A stretch of 64,000 nucleotides of DNA from Filifactor alocis ATCC 35896 (GCF_000163895.2 NC_016630.1:124001-188000), one strand, 5' to 3'; shown: positions 51,622 through 61,818, counted from the first letter of the stretch. The notes: generated from the letters alone by a model not told the origin. A program made the numbers and translations.

Positions 51622-53628
51622 ATGGATGCTGAAAAAAAAATAAAGTTACTTAGGGAACGCTTGGAATACTATTCTGCTAAATACTATCAGGAGGATGCAC
51701 CGGAAATTAGTGATGCAGAATATGATAGTATGATGAAAGAGTTGATGTCTTTAGAAAAAGAGCACCCTTCTTTAAGGTCGGCAGAGTCTCCAAGTGAAAA
51801 AGTTGGGGGAAGTTATTCTAAGAAGTTTGCAGAGTATGTTCATAGAGTGCCGTTGTTGTCGTTATCAAATGCTTTTTCTTATGAAGAACTGCTTGAATTT
51901 GATCAGAAAATAAGAGAGCGTTGTGGAGATATCTCATATTGTGTAGAATTAAAAATTGACGGATTGTCTGTTGCCTTAGAGTATAAGAAAGGAAAATTTA
52001 TTCATGGCGCTACAAGAGGAAACGGACAGCAGGGAGAGAATGTGACCGATAACTTAAATGAAATCGTTACAATTCCAAAAGAATTGAATCAGAAAGTTGA
52101 TTTGGTAGTCAGAGGAGAAGTTTTTCTTCCGAAAGATCGTTTTTTAAAGTTAAATGAACAGCAAGAAGACTTAGGGTTACCTCTATTTGCAAATCCCAGA
52201 AATGCCGCTTCCGGTTCTTTGAGACAATTGGATTCGAATATTACAAAAGACAGAAATTTAGATATTTTTATTTTTAATGTTCAAGAGTGGATGGACAACT
52301 CTGATAAAGAAAAAGAACAGGAACTAAACTCTCATTCCAAGCAGTTAAACTACCTGGATGATTTAGGATTTAAAACAATATCTCCCAGAGAACATTGTGA
52401 GTCTATGGAAAAAGTAATTGAATTTATCAAGTATTGGACGGAACATAGAGAAGAATTGTTGTTTGATATCGATGGGATTGTTATAAAAGTTGACGAGTTA
52501 AATAAGAGAGAAATCTTAGGGCAGACTGCAAAAGCTCCACGGTGGGCGATTGCATATAAATTTCCCGCTGAACAAAAAGAGACTACAATAGAAGCAATTA
52601 CGGTCCAAGTAGGAAGAACAGGAGTTTTGACACCTATTGCCGAGTTGACACCGGTTTTGATTTCAGGCTCTACAGTATCAAGAGCGACCTTGCACAATGA
52701 GGACTATATTGCAATGAAAGATATTCGTGTAGGAGATAGGGTCATTGTTCAAAAAGCAGGTGAAATTATACCGGAAGTACATGCTGTTATGAAAGATAAA
52801 AGAGATGGAACAGAAGTTGTTTTTCATATGCCGCATACATGCCCTTCGTGTGGTGCTGCAACTCAAAAAATTGATGGAGAAGTTGCCGTTAAATGTACTA
52901 ATTTTGCCTGTCCGGCACAGTTAAAACGTAGAATGATTCATTTTGTTTCAAAGAGTGCAATGGATATTGATAATTTTGGTCCGAGTATTGTATCTTCCCT
53001 TTATGAAAATGGTTTGATTAAAAATATAGCGGACATCTATTTGTTGAAAGAAAAGGATTTGTTACAACTAAACGGTTTTGCAAAGAAGTCTGCGTCCAAT
53101 TTAATTTCGTCCATTAATCATTCCAAATCAAGAAATTTAAATCAATTATTGGTAGCATTAGGGATTGATTTTGTGGGAGAAAAAGCAGCTAAGGTGCTAA
53201 GTAAAAATTTTTCTTCGCTTGAAGAACTGGAAAAAGCAAATTTAGATGATTTGATGAGAATAGAAGAAATTGGATTGAAGACAGCACAGAGTATTTTGAA
53301 CTATTTTCAACTGGAGGAAAATAGAGCTGTTCTTGAGAGATTGGTAGAATATGGTGTTAATACAAAATCAATTTCCGGTACGGACCAAAACAGTTCAAAA
53401 GTATTTTCCGGAAAGAAATTTGTTCTGACGGGAACATTAGAGGGAATGAAACGCTCTGAAGCAAAAAAAATAATAGAAACTTGTGGTGGAGAAGTGATGT
53501 CGGCTGTCAGTACATCTGTTGATTATTTGTTGGCAGGAGACAGTCCGGGAAGTAAATTAAAAAAGGCTCAGGAATTGAATATTCCAATCTTGACGAAAGA
53601 TGAATTCTTGGTTATGGTAAATGAATAA
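51622..53628 (+). CDS. ligA: NAD-dependent DNA ligase
   Basis: A 668-residue ligase that seals nicks using NAD. The N-terminal Ia domain starts LRERLEYYSAKYYQEDAPEIS (shown in part), the adenylation Lys is K111 in VELKIDGLSVAL, then the OB fold VGRTGVLTPIAEL, the zinc finger CPSCG ... CTNFACPAQL, helix-hairpin-helix repeats and the C-terminal BRCT domain (FVLTGTLEGMKRSEAKKIIE). All parts are intact and of normal length. The final gene of the obg-yhbY-ligA run. Confidence 0.97.
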   Translation: MDAEKKIKLLRERLEYYSAKYYQEDAPEISDAEYDSMMKELMSLEKEHPSLRSAESPSEKVGGSYSKKFAEYVHRVPLLSLSNAFSYEELLEFDQKIRERCGDISYCVELKIDGLSVALEYKKGKFIHGATRGNGQQGENVTDNLNEIVTIPKELNQKVDLVVRGEVFLPKDRFLKLNEQQEDLGLPLFANPRNAASGSLRQLDSNITKDRNLDIFIFNVQEWMDNSDKEKEQELNSHSKQLNYLDDLGFKTISPREHCESMEKVIEFIKYWTEHREELLFDIDGIVIKVDELNKREILGQTAKAPRWAIAYKFPAEQKETTIEAITVQVGRTGVLTPIAELTPVLISGSTVSRATLHNEDYIAMKDIRVGDRVIVQKAGEIIPEVHAVMKDKRDGTEVVFHMPHTCPSCGAATQKIDGEVAVKCTNFACPAQLKRRMIHFVSKSAMDIDNFGPSIVSSLYENGLIKNIADIYLLKEKDLLQLNGFAKKSASNLISSINHSKSRNLNQLLVALGIDFVGEKAAKVLSKNFSSLEELEKANLDDLMRIEEIGLKTAQSILNYFQLEENRAVLERLVEYGVNTKSISGTDQNSSKVFSGKKFVLTGTLEGMKRSEAKKIIETCGGEVMSAVSTSVDYLLAGDSPGSKLKKAQELNIPILTKDEFLVMVNE

Positions 53629-53676
53629 GAATGTTTTGATAAATTTAAGTGATGATATAATGAAAAAGGAGGAAGA

Positions 53677-53988
53677 TTGATTTCAGGTCAATCGATAAGT
53701 ATGGTAATAGATAAAAAAGTACTGGATTATATGAGTCATCTATCTAAACTAAAAATTGATGATGAGAAACAAGAAGAAATGTTGGAATCTTTAGAAAAAA
53801 TATTAGGATATATATCCTCTTTAGAAGAATGTGATACAGAAAACACAGAAATTACTTATAATGTTTTAGGATTAGAGAATGTTATGAGGGATGATACAAT
53901 AACTCCGTCCTTTGACAGAGAAGATATACTCAAGAATGCTCCGTCAAAAGAAGCAGGATGCTTTATTGTTCCAAAAGTTTTATCTTAG
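53677..53988 (+). CDS. gatC: Asp-tRNA(Asn)/Glu-tRNA(Gln) amidotransferase subunit C
   Basis: A 95-103-residue small subunit. The family pattern is VLDYMSHLSKLKIDDEKQEE, then LEKILGYISSLEECDTENTE and RDDTITPSFDREDILKNAPS. It clamps GatA and GatB. Two starts are possible: TTG at 53677, close to AAAGGAGG, and ATG at 53701, which matches the typical N-terminus but has no ribosome site. First of gatC-gatA-gatB. Confidence 0.9.
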   Translation: MISGQSISMVIDKKVLDYMSHLSKLKIDDEKQEEMLESLEKILGYISSLEECDTENTEITYNVLGLENVMRDDTITPSFDREDILKNAPSKEAGCFIVPKVLS

Positions 53989-54043
53989 AACGTAACTTTC
54001 AAGAGAGTAGATAGAAAGAAAATATATTAATAGGAGTAGTTTT

Positions 54044-55501
54044 ATGGACTTGAAAAATATTAGTATTCAAGATGCAAATTGTATGTTAAAAAAGGGAGAA
54101 TGTTCTGTTTCGGAACTATTGACCTCTTCTTATGATAGGATTGAAAAAATAGATGAAGAGGTTAAGGCATTTATTACTCTATCAAAGGATGTGTCGGAAG
54201 AGCAATCTCTTGTTGCACAGAAAAAATTTGAAGAGAAAACAGATACATTGTTGACAGGCATTCCTTACTCTGTAAAGGATAATATTTCAACAAAAGGTGT
54301 GAAAACAACCTGTGCGTCTAAAATGTTGGAAAATTATATTCCTATTTATGATGCCACTGTTATAGAAAAATTAAATACTCATATGCCGATTATGGTTGGA
54401 AAAGTAAATATGGATGAATTTGCAATGGGAGGCTCTACAGAGAAATCTGCATTTTTTCCTACAAAAAATCCTTTTGATACTGATTATGTACCGGGAGGTT
54501 CTTCGGGTGGTTCTGCCGTTTCTGTTGCATCCGGAGAAGTTTTGTTTTCACTCGGTTCAGATACCGGAGGTTCTGTTCGTCAACCGGCATCCTATTGTGG
54601 AATTGTAGGAGTAAAACCGACTTACGGAAGAATTTCAAGATATGGTTTGGTGGCATTTGGTTCATCATTAGATCAAGTTGGAATTCTAACGAAAAATGTT
54701 GCAGATTCAGCAATTGTTTTGAATGCAATTTCCGGGAAAGACAGTATGGATTCCACATCGGCAGATATTCAAGTAGATGAATATTTGAATCAGTTGGATG
54801 GTAATATAAAAGGATTGCGTATAGGAATCATCAAGGATCTGTTTGAAGATGGGATTGATGTAGATGTAAAGGGAGCTGTACAAAATGCAATTGAGAAATT
54901 TGAAGAGTTGGGAGCAATCTGTGAGATAGTGGATTTGAAACATATTCGTCATTCTATTGAAACCTATTATATTATAGCTCCCAGCGAAGCTTCGTCAAAC
55001 TTATCCAGATTTGATGGTGTGAAATACGGTTATCGAACAGAGAATTATTCCGACTTAGAAGAAATGTACATCAATACAAGAAGTGAAGGATTTGGAGATG
55101 AAGTAAAGAGAAGAATTTTATTGGGAACATTTACTCTGAGTGCGGGATATTATGATGCATATTATCAAAAAGCATTGAAAGTACGCACATTGATTAAGCA
55201 AGATTTTGTAAATGCGTTCAAAAAATATGATCTCTTATTGAGTCCCACAGCTCCTAATGTGGCATTCCGTTGTGGGGAAAAAACAAACGATCCTCTTTCA
55301 ATGTATTTGGAAGATTTGTGTACAATACCGGTAAATTTGGCAGGATTACCTGCAATTTCAATCCCTTGCGGAAGAAAAGGAAAGCTGCCAATCGGTTTGC
55401 AATTGATTGGAAACTATTTTAAAGAGGGAACAATGCTAAAGGCAGCAGATGCATTTGAAAAAAATACAGATTATCATAAAATGGTTGCAGAATTAGACTA
55501 G
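54044..55501 (+). CDS. gatA: Asp-tRNA(Asn)/Glu-tRNA(Gln) amidotransferase subunit A
   Basis: A 485-residue amidase-signature protein that releases ammonia from glutamine. The Ser-cisSer-Lys triad is present: Lys in PYSVKDNIS, Ser pair in GGSSGGSAVSVASG and SDTGGSVRQPAS. Conserved segment GVKPTYGRISRYGLVAFGSSLDQ follows (given in part). It feeds ammonia to GatB. AGGAG precedes the ATG; 55 bases after gatC and 12 before gatB. Confidence 0.97.
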   Translation: MDLKNISIQDANCMLKKGECSVSELLTSSYDRIEKIDEEVKAFITLSKDVSEEQSLVAQKKFEEKTDTLLTGIPYSVKDNISTKGVKTTCASKMLENYIPIYDATVIEKLNTHMPIMVGKVNMDEFAMGGSTEKSAFFPTKNPFDTDYVPGGSSGGSAVSVASGEVLFSLGSDTGGSVRQPASYCGIVGVKPTYGRISRYGLVAFGSSLDQVGILTKNVADSAIVLNAISGKDSMDSTSADIQVDEYLNQLDGNIKGLRIGIIKDLFEDGIDVDVKGAVQNAIEKFEELGAICEIVDLKHIRHSIETYYIIAPSEASSNLSRFDGVKYGYRTENYSDLEEMYINTRSEGFGDEVKRRILLGTFTLSAGYYDAYYQKALKVRTLIKQDFVNAFKKYDLLLSPTAPNVAFRCGEKTNDPLSMYLEDLCTIPVNLAGLPAISIPCGRKGKLPIGLQLIGNYFKEGTMLKAADAFEKNTDYHKMVAELD

Positions 55502-55513
55502 GAGGAAACAACA

Positions 55514-56944
55514 TTGAATTATAAAACATTAATTGGAATAGAAATTCATGTGGAACTCTTAACGAAAACAAAAGCGTTCTGTGGTTGCAAGAATGAGTTT
55601 GGTAGTGAAGTGAATACAAATTGTTGCCCTGTGTGTGTGGGAATGCCGGGAACTTTGCCCGTATTGAATGAACAAGTTTTGAAATATGCCATTATGGCGG
55701 GTTTGTCTACAAATTGTTCGATTGAAAGAAATACAAAAATGGATCGAAAAAATTATTTTTATCCTGATTTGACAAAAGGTTATCAAATTTCTCAATTTGA
55801 TAGGCCGCTATGTTATGAAGGATATGTTGAAATTGAAGATGAGGATGGAAATGAGAAGAAGATTAGATTGATTCGCATTCACATGGAAGAAGATACAGGA
55901 AAATCCATCCATGATGTTTCGGGAGACTCTTTGATTGATTACAATAGAGCAGGAGTTCCGTTAATCGAAATTGTATCTTATCCTGATATGAATTCTCCGA
56001 TAGAAGCATATCGATATTTGGAAAATTTAAAAGAGATTCTTTTATTTACCGGAGTATCCGATGTTAAGATGGAACAAGGTTCTCTTCGTTGTGATGTTAA
56101 CATCAACGTTGTAAGGGAGGATGGTGTTAAATCTAATATTGTAGAATTGAAGAATTTGAATTCTTTTAAATCAGCATTAAAGGCAATGGAATACGAAGAA
56201 AAAAGACATATTGAACTTTTGGAAAAGGGAGAAAATTCTCTAAAGGAAACAAGAAGATGGGATGAACAAAATCAAGTGACTATTTCTATGAGAAGTAAAG
56301 AAAATGTACAAGATTATCGCTATTTCCCAGAAGCGGACATTGTGGATTTTGTGATTTCGGAAGAGTATATCAATGATATTAGAGATAGTTTGCCTGAACT
56401 TCCGTCAGAGAAAAGGAAACGATTTATAAAAGAATATGGAGTTACTCAAGCTGATGCGACAATTCTAAATTCAAGCAAAGAAATTTCTGCTTATTTCGAA
56501 AAATTGATTGCATTGACAGAAGATAAGCAAGTAACAACGAACTTTTTCTTGTCTGAATTTTTGAGAAGGTTGAAGGATTCTGAGTCTACAATCGGAAATG
56601 AGAAGTTTGACATCAATCAATTTGCATTTTTGTTGAACCAAATTTCACAAAAGAAAATCAATAATAATATGGCAAAGAAAATTTTTAGAAAAATGTTTGA
56701 AGATGGAATTGATCCGAAAGAACATATAGAAAAAGAAGGATTAACACAAGTTCAAGACGAAGGATTCATTCTTGACATTGTAAAAGAAGTATTATCTCAA
56801 AATCCTCAATCGATAGATGATTTAAAAAATGGAAAGGATAGAGCATTTGGATTTTTGGTGGGACAAGTTATGAAACAATCCAAAGGAAAAGCGAATCCTC
56901 AAATTGTAAATACATTGTTGAAAAAAGAAATTGACAGTATGTAA
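55514..56944 (+). CDS. gatB: Asp-tRNA(Asn)/Glu-tRNA(Gln) amidotransferase subunit B
   Basis: A 476-residue kinase-transamidase subunit that activates the misacylated tRNA and receives ammonia. Motifs: IGIEIHVELLTKTKAFCGC, NTNCCPVCVGMPGTLPVLN (zinc Cys), KNYFYPDLTKGYQISQ, and DYNRAGVPLIEIVS; the C-terminal tRNA-binding YqeY-like tail ends VNTLLKKEI. The start is TTG at 55514 with AGGAGG upstream. Confidence 0.97.
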   Translation: MNYKTLIGIEIHVELLTKTKAFCGCKNEFGSEVNTNCCPVCVGMPGTLPVLNEQVLKYAIMAGLSTNCSIERNTKMDRKNYFYPDLTKGYQISQFDRPLCYEGYVEIEDEDGNEKKIRLIRIHMEEDTGKSIHDVSGDSLIDYNRAGVPLIEIVSYPDMNSPIEAYRYLENLKEILLFTGVSDVKMEQGSLRCDVNINVVREDGVKSNIVELKNLNSFKSALKAMEYEEKRHIELLEKGENSLKETRRWDEQNQVTISMRSKENVQDYRYFPEADIVDFVISEEYINDIRDSLPELPSEKRKRFIKEYGVTQADATILNSSKEISAYFEKLIALTEDKQVTTNFFLSEFLRRLKDSESTIGNEKFDINQFAFLLNQISQKKINNNMAKKIFRKMFEDGIDPKEHIEKEGLTQVQDEGFILDIVKEVLSQNPQSIDDLKNGKDRAFGFLVGQVMKQSKGKANPQIVNTLLKKEIDSM

Positions 56945-57014
56945 TACACCTATATTTATGATAAGTAGTTGACAATATGGATAAATAACGATATAGTTAA
57001 AGTAATTTCATAAC

Positions 57015-57300
57015 AAGCGATGATTAGGAGAGTATTTTATAAATTAAAACGTTCAGCGAGTCAAAGCAGGTGAGAGTTTGACCGTTTTTTATAAAGGAAG
57101 AACACCTATGAGCTTTCAACCAAAAGATATATGTTGAGTAGGCTTGAACGGATTTTCTAAGCGTTAAATTAGAAAAAGTATGTTTGTACTTTATTGAGTT
57201 GGTATTTTACCAAGAATTAGGGTGGTATCACGAACGATGACTCTTTCGTCCCTATATATTTCTGATAGATAATATATAGAGATGAGAGAGTTTTTTATTT
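57015..57300 (+). promoter_or_regulatory. T-box riboswitch leader of asnA (probable tRNA-Asn sensor)
   Basis: The leader contains the T-box core AGGGTGGTATCACGAACG (from 57219) with the tRNA-acceptor-pairing TGGT. Upstream is a stem I region with GAGAGTA and the segment GGAAGAACACC, where the AAC triplet can serve as an asparagine specifier, matching the downstream gene. The T-box 3' part is shared with the terminator stem, giving the usual antiterminator/terminator switch. The specifier was picked by eye, not from a folded model. Confidence 0.88.
57239..57296 (+). terminator. Regulated terminator of the asnA T-box
   Basis: The segment from 57239 to 57260 pairs with 57271-57291 (CTATATATT with AATATATAG, extended by ACTCT/AGAGT with some wobble pairs), followed by TTTTTT. 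It competes with the T-box antiterminator. Confidence 0.85.
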
Positions 57301-57427
57301 TCAGAAATTATGATGTCTGTTTAGAACAGTAGTACATTTTTGTTAGGAAATGAGATGGAAATGTTCAAAAAATGGAAATTCTGTCACCAAAATAAAAAAG
57401 AAGATGTTAATTGGAGGAGGGTATGAA

Positions 57428-58441
57428 ATGGCAGTAGATAAGTTAATTTTACCGGAAGGATATGTAAATGAATTCACTGTTTTGGAAACAGAGATTGCAA
57501 TCAAAAAAATAAAAGATTTGTTTCAAAAAACATTGGCAGAAAAATTGAAACTGACAAGAGTGTCAGCGCCCCTGTTTGTTAAAACAGATAGTGGGTTAAA
57601 TGATGGATTGAACGGAGTAGAGCGCCCGGTTGCTTTCGATATGAAGGATTCGGGAGATAATTTAGAGATTGTTCAATCGTTAGCAAAATGGAAAAGATTG
57701 GCATTATACAGATATGGATTTTCCAGAAATACTGGTCTTTATACCGATATGAACGCAATTCGTCGTGATGAAGAGTTGGACAATATTCATTCTATTTATG
57801 TAGATCAATGGGATTGGGAAAAGATTATTGATGAGGAAGATAGGACAATAGAGTATTTGAAGGATACTGTGCGAACGATTTATCAAGTGTTTTTAGAAGT
57901 AGAAGATTTTTTGGAAAAAGAGCATAGTTTCTACAAAAAAGCACTTCCTTCTGAAATTTTCTTTATCGATTCTGAAGAGTTAAGAGCGAAATACCCTTCG
58001 CTATCTTCTAAAGAAAGAGAGTATGAGATTACAAAAGAAAAAGGAGCAGTATTTATTATCGGAATTGGCGGGATGTTGGCGGATGGAAGTATTCATGATT
58101 CCAGAGCAGCTGATTACGACGATTGGAAACTGAACGGAGATTTATTATTTTATGATGAGGTTCTTGACCTTGCATTAGAGTTGTCTTCCATGGGAATTCG
58201 TGTAGATAAAGTTTCTCTAAAAAATCAATTGAAAGAAAAAAATGAAGAGTATAAGCTAAAATATGATTTTCATCAAAAGATTCAAAATCAAATTCTTCCG
58301 CTGACAATTGGTGGCGGAATCGGACAATCCAGAATTTGTATGTTCTTTTTGAGAAAAGCACATATCGGAGAGGTACAAGTTTCAATATGGCCTTCTGAAG
58401 ATAAGAAATTATGTGCAAAAAATAACATATTTCTTTTATAA
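57428..58441 (+). CDS. asnA: Ammonia-dependent asparagine synthetase (aspartate-ammonia ligase)
   Basis: A 337-residue class II tRNA-synthetase-like enzyme that makes asparagine from aspartate, ammonia and ATP. Motifs: LTRVSAPLFVKTDSGLNDGLNG, VERPVAFDMK, VQSLAKWKRLAL, TDMNAIRRDEELDN, SIYVDQWDWEKII and the final LTIGGGIGQSRICMFFL (given in part). Length is normal. The start at 57428 has GGAGGAGGG upstream. Placed under a T-box, so expression should rise when tRNA-Asn is uncharged. Confidence 0.96.
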   Translation: MAVDKLILPEGYVNEFTVLETEIAIKKIKDLFQKTLAEKLKLTRVSAPLFVKTDSGLNDGLNGVERPVAFDMKDSGDNLEIVQSLAKWKRLALYRYGFSRNTGLYTDMNAIRRDEELDNIHSIYVDQWDWEKIIDEEDRTIEYLKDTVRTIYQVFLEVEDFLEKEHSFYKKALPSEIFFIDSEELRAKYPSLSSKEREYEITKEKGAVFIIGIGGMLADGSIHDSRAADYDDWKLNGDLLFYDEVLDLALELSSMGIRVDKVSLKNQLKEKNEEYKLKYDFHQKIQNQILPLTIGGGIGQSRICMFFLRKAHIGEVQVSIWPSEDKKLCAKNNIFLL

Positions 58442-58504
58442 CATTAAAAAGTATACTATAATTTTACTATATGTTGGAGATTTATGATTAAAAGGAGTCT
58501 TGTG

Positions 58505-59791
58505 ATGGATGATAGAAATATAGATTTTTTAAGAAAAAACTTTGGAATCACAGAAGAAATTCTTTCTTTTGAAAAAACTGCAGAAGAGCAAATACAACAT
58601 GTTTTTGAACAGTATCAAGATATTCAAAAGTATAATCAATACAAAGTATTGAATGCGATGCAAAAATGCAGACTTTCCGATACTCATTTTAATTGGACGA
58701 CAGGTTATGGATATAATGATGTCGGAAGAGAGAAAGTAGAAGAAATTTTTAGTGTTGTATTTGAAACAGAAGATGCATTAGTGCGTTCTAATATAGTAAA
58801 TGGAACACATGCACTTACATTATGTTTACAGGGCTTGCTTTTTCCCGGGGATGTTATGCTTTCTATTTCCTCTAAGCCTTATGATACATTGGATAAAGTG
58901 ATTGGAATTTCGGAAGATAGCCATTCGTTGGTTTCTTATGGAGTCAGGTATAAGCAGGTAGACTTTTTGGAAGACGGTTCATTCGACAGAGTGTCTATTG
59001 AGAAAGTAATGAGGGAAACACCTGATTTGAAAATGGTATACATTCAAAGATCAAAAGGTTACAGTAATCGAAAATCCCTGTCTGTAGAGGATATCGAAAG
59101 TATTGTAACATTTGTACGTTCTATCAACCGAGATGTAATTATCATGGTCGACAATTGTTATGGTGAATTTTTAGAGACAAGAGAACCCACAGAGGTTGGA
59201 GTAGATATTATGGCAGGCTCTCTTATCAAAAATCCGGGAGGAGGGCTTGCTTTGACTGGAGGATATATTTGTGGAAAAAAACATTTGATAGATGCTGTTG
59301 CTAAAAGATTAACATCCCCAAGTATAGGAAAAGAGTGTGGACTTACTTTCGGAATGACAAGAACGATTTTACAAGGGTTGTTTTTAGCTCCATCTGTTGT
59401 AGCAGGTGCTGTAAAAGGTGCGATTTTTTGTAGTAAATTATTTGAAAATCAAGGATATAGAACATTTCCTCAATCCAATGATGTCCGCAGTGATATTATT
59501 CAAGCTGTTCAGTTAAATTCTGCGGAAGAGATTATTGCTTTTTGCAAAGGTGTTCAGGAAGCATCTCCTGTAGACGCATTTGTATCTCCTGAACCGTGGG
59601 AAATGCCCGGATATGATGATCCTGTTATTATGGCGGCGGGAAACTTTATTCAAGGCTCTTCCATAGAGCTGAGTGCAGATGCTCCCATTCGTGAACCGTA
59701 TACGGTGTTTTTTCAAGGAGGCTTGACCTATGAATACTCTAAAATTGGCTCTTTGCTTGCGTTGAAAAATATTATAAATTTGAAAAAATAG
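58505..59791 (+). CDS. PLP-dependent methionine gamma-lyase family protein (YnbB-like)
   Basis: A 428-residue PLP enzyme related to cystathionine-type lyases, often annotated as aluminium resistance protein without real evidence. Features: NWTTGYGYNDVGREKVEEIF, TEDALVRSNIVNGTHALTL, MVDNCYGEFLETREP and the PLP Lys in MAGSLIKNPGGGLALTGG. Bacillus YnbB has the same place just before the glutamine synthetase gene (there with glnR between). The reaction is unknown. Start at 58505 after AAGGAG. Confidence 0.88.
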   Translation: MDDRNIDFLRKNFGITEEILSFEKTAEEQIQHVFEQYQDIQKYNQYKVLNAMQKCRLSDTHFNWTTGYGYNDVGREKVEEIFSVVFETEDALVRSNIVNGTHALTLCLQGLLFPGDVMLSISSKPYDTLDKVIGISEDSHSLVSYGVRYKQVDFLEDGSFDRVSIEKVMRETPDLKMVYIQRSKGYSNRKSLSVEDIESIVTFVRSINRDVIIMVDNCYGEFLETREPTEVGVDIMAGSLIKNPGGGLALTGGYICGKKHLIDAVAKRLTSPSIGKECGLTFGMTRTILQGLFLAPSVVAGAVKGAIFCSKLFENQGYRTFPQSNDVRSDIIQAVQLNSAEEIIAFCKGVQEASPVDAFVSPEPWEMPGYDDPVIMAAGNFIQGSSIELSADAPIREPYTVFFQGGLTYEYSKIGSLLALKNIINLKK

Positions 59792-59802
59792 GAGATGATA
59801 TT

Positions 59803-61722
59803 ATGAATTTAAATAATACTCAGATTAAAAACCTGTTATTCACTATAAGTAAGAAAAATCATTCTTATCGTGAGATTATCAATATATTGACAAACCATAC
59901 AGAAGTACAATTTGTTTCTTTTGTTGCGATAGATTTTAGTGGAAATGGAACAGATGAAAAAATACCGGTATCTACCTTCATAGAAAACATAGAAAATTTA
60001 TTAACCGTAGGAGTTCAAACAGACGGCTCAAGTGTAGTTTTACAAAATATTGCGACATTAGATAATGCAAAAGTTATTATCTTACCTGACTTGGAAGTGG
60101 ATTGGTGTGTGGACTATAACTTCAGAAATCTTTTAGAGGATGAACAAACTCCTGTAGGAACGCTTAGAATTCCATCATTCCTTGTTCATAACGGAAAAAA
60201 AGTCTGTTCCCGTTCTATTCTGCAAAAAGCTGCTTTAAAATTAAAAGAAGACTCTATGAAGTTTTTGAAGGAACATCCTACTATTTGTGAAGAAATGGGA
60301 ATGTTATCGGCGGATGAAGTAGAGTCTATCAATTTAACTTCGGCTACAGAATTGGAATTTTGGGTACAAACTCCGGAAGATACAGTGGATGTGGAAAAAT
60401 TATCTGCATCTCAAAGATTAAAGCAACAATATTGGAAGCGAACAGACGGAATTGTAAGAACGGCACTTGAAAATACCATCTATATTATGGATTTGTATGG
60501 ATTTGATGTAGAAATGGGTCATAAAGAGGTAGGTGGAGTGACTTCTCCGATTTCTGTAACCGGAAAATCCGAACATATCATGGAGCAGTTAGAGATAGAT
60601 TGGAAGTATGATGATGAGATTCATACATGTGATAAAGAACATTTTATCCGACATTTGGTAAAAGATATTTTTCATATGCATAAATTAGAGGTCACTTTTA
60701 GAGCAAAGCCAATTGAAGGAGTTGCAGGAAGTGGAAAACATGTGCATATTGGAGTATCATGCAAATTGAAAAACGGAGAAAGAAGAAATTTGTTTTCTCA
60801 TAAAGATTTGACGACAAGATATACGACATCTTATGGTCTTTCTGCTTTGATGGGTATCTTGAAAAACTATGAAGTAATTAATCCGTTTGTTGCTTGGACA
60901 AATGATTCTATCAATCGTTTAAAGCCTCATTTTGAAGCTCCTATTTGTATCGTTTCTTCCTTGGGAATCAGTCCTGAGATTCCATCCAGAAACCGTTCTA
61001 TTTTGATAGGATTGATTAAGGATTTTTCAAATTCTTTGGCAACAAGATTTGAGTTGCGTTCTCCAAGCCCTCACAATAACGTATATCTTATTTTGGCAAG
61101 TTGCTATCAGGCAATTCGTGACGGATTGTGGAATGCGGCAATGAATATGTCTTTGGAGCAGTTGGAAAAAGAATTTTCTAAGAATGAAAAAGAAGATGGT
61201 ATTTATTTGGAGCAAGGAAGAGAATACCGTAGTGAAAAAAATATTTTTGAATATTATAGCGAGGACGAAAGGTATAGAAAATTTGGCATTCCACCTAAAA
61301 CAGTGTATGAAAATTTGCTGCATTTTCAACAATTTCCGGATAAGTTATCCGTTTTGAAAAAAGATGATATTTTCACAGATGAAATCATTGATTCTTATGC
61401 ATCATCTATTTTGGAAAAATGGGTAAACCAATTAAGTTTTCACATGATAGAAAACAATATGAAAGTGGTTCGTTCTTTTTCTATTCTGCATGATAATAAT
61501 CAAGATATTTCCGATTTGGATATTGTAAATTGGACAAAAATCAATGCACTTCGTTGGGAGTTAATGAAAGATAGTGTTGATAAGAAATGTTTATTTTCAA
61601 GGATAAAAAATGCATTGTTGGAAAAAAATTACTCCTATGCTTCTGATTTACAACTGGAAATGGATGAAAAAATGGCGCTGTTAAAGACATTATATACGTC
61701 CTATCAGAAAAATATATTTTAA
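59803..61722 (+). CDS. glnA: Glutamine synthetase, long form
   Basis: A 639-residue enzyme that makes glutamine from glutamate, ammonia and ATP. GS residues can be seen: TDGSSV near residue 70, the Glu pair in ATELEFWVQ, GHKEVGGV, the His loop GSGKHVHIGVS, the Arg motif SRNRSILIGLIKD and FELRSPSPHNNVYL. Type I enzymes are about 440-470 residues; here about 150 more residues follow the catalytic core and the protein is shorter than typical type III (about 700). No GlnR gene is next to it. It follows the YnbB-like gene by 11 bases and has GGAGA upstream. Confidence 0.9.
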   Translation: MNLNNTQIKNLLFTISKKNHSYREIINILTNHTEVQFVSFVAIDFSGNGTDEKIPVSTFIENIENLLTVGVQTDGSSVVLQNIATLDNAKVIILPDLEVDWCVDYNFRNLLEDEQTPVGTLRIPSFLVHNGKKVCSRSILQKAALKLKEDSMKFLKEHPTICEEMGMLSADEVESINLTSATELEFWVQTPEDTVDVEKLSASQRLKQQYWKRTDGIVRTALENTIYIMDLYGFDVEMGHKEVGGVTSPISVTGKSEHIMEQLEIDWKYDDEIHTCDKEHFIRHLVKDIFHMHKLEVTFRAKPIEGVAGSGKHVHIGVSCKLKNGERRNLFSHKDLTTRYTTSYGLSALMGILKNYEVINPFVAWTNDSINRLKPHFEAPICIVSSLGISPEIPSRNRSILIGLIKDFSNSLATRFELRSPSPHNNVYLILASCYQAIRDGLWNAAMNMSLEQLEKEFSKNEKEDGIYLEQGREYRSEKNIFEYYSEDERYRKFGIPPKTVYENLLHFQQFPDKLSVLKKDDIFTDEIIDSYASSILEKWVNQLSFHMIENNMKVVRSFSILHDNNQDISDLDIVNWTKINALRWELMKDSVDKKCLFSRIKNALLEKNYSYASDLQLEMDEKMALLKTLYTSYQKNIF

Positions 61723-61759
61723 TCATAGGTGTATGGGTTTAATAGAATGTGGACTATTC

Positions 61760-61800
61760 AGAGGTTTTTAAGGAAAGGATGCTTAAAAAACCTCTTTTTA
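61760..61800 (+). terminator. Terminator of glnA
   Basis: AGAGGTTTTTAAG (61760-61772) pairs with CTTAAAAAACCTCT (61782-61795), then a T-run. Confidence 0.85.
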
Positions 61801-61818
61801 TTTTAGTATCTTATATGT

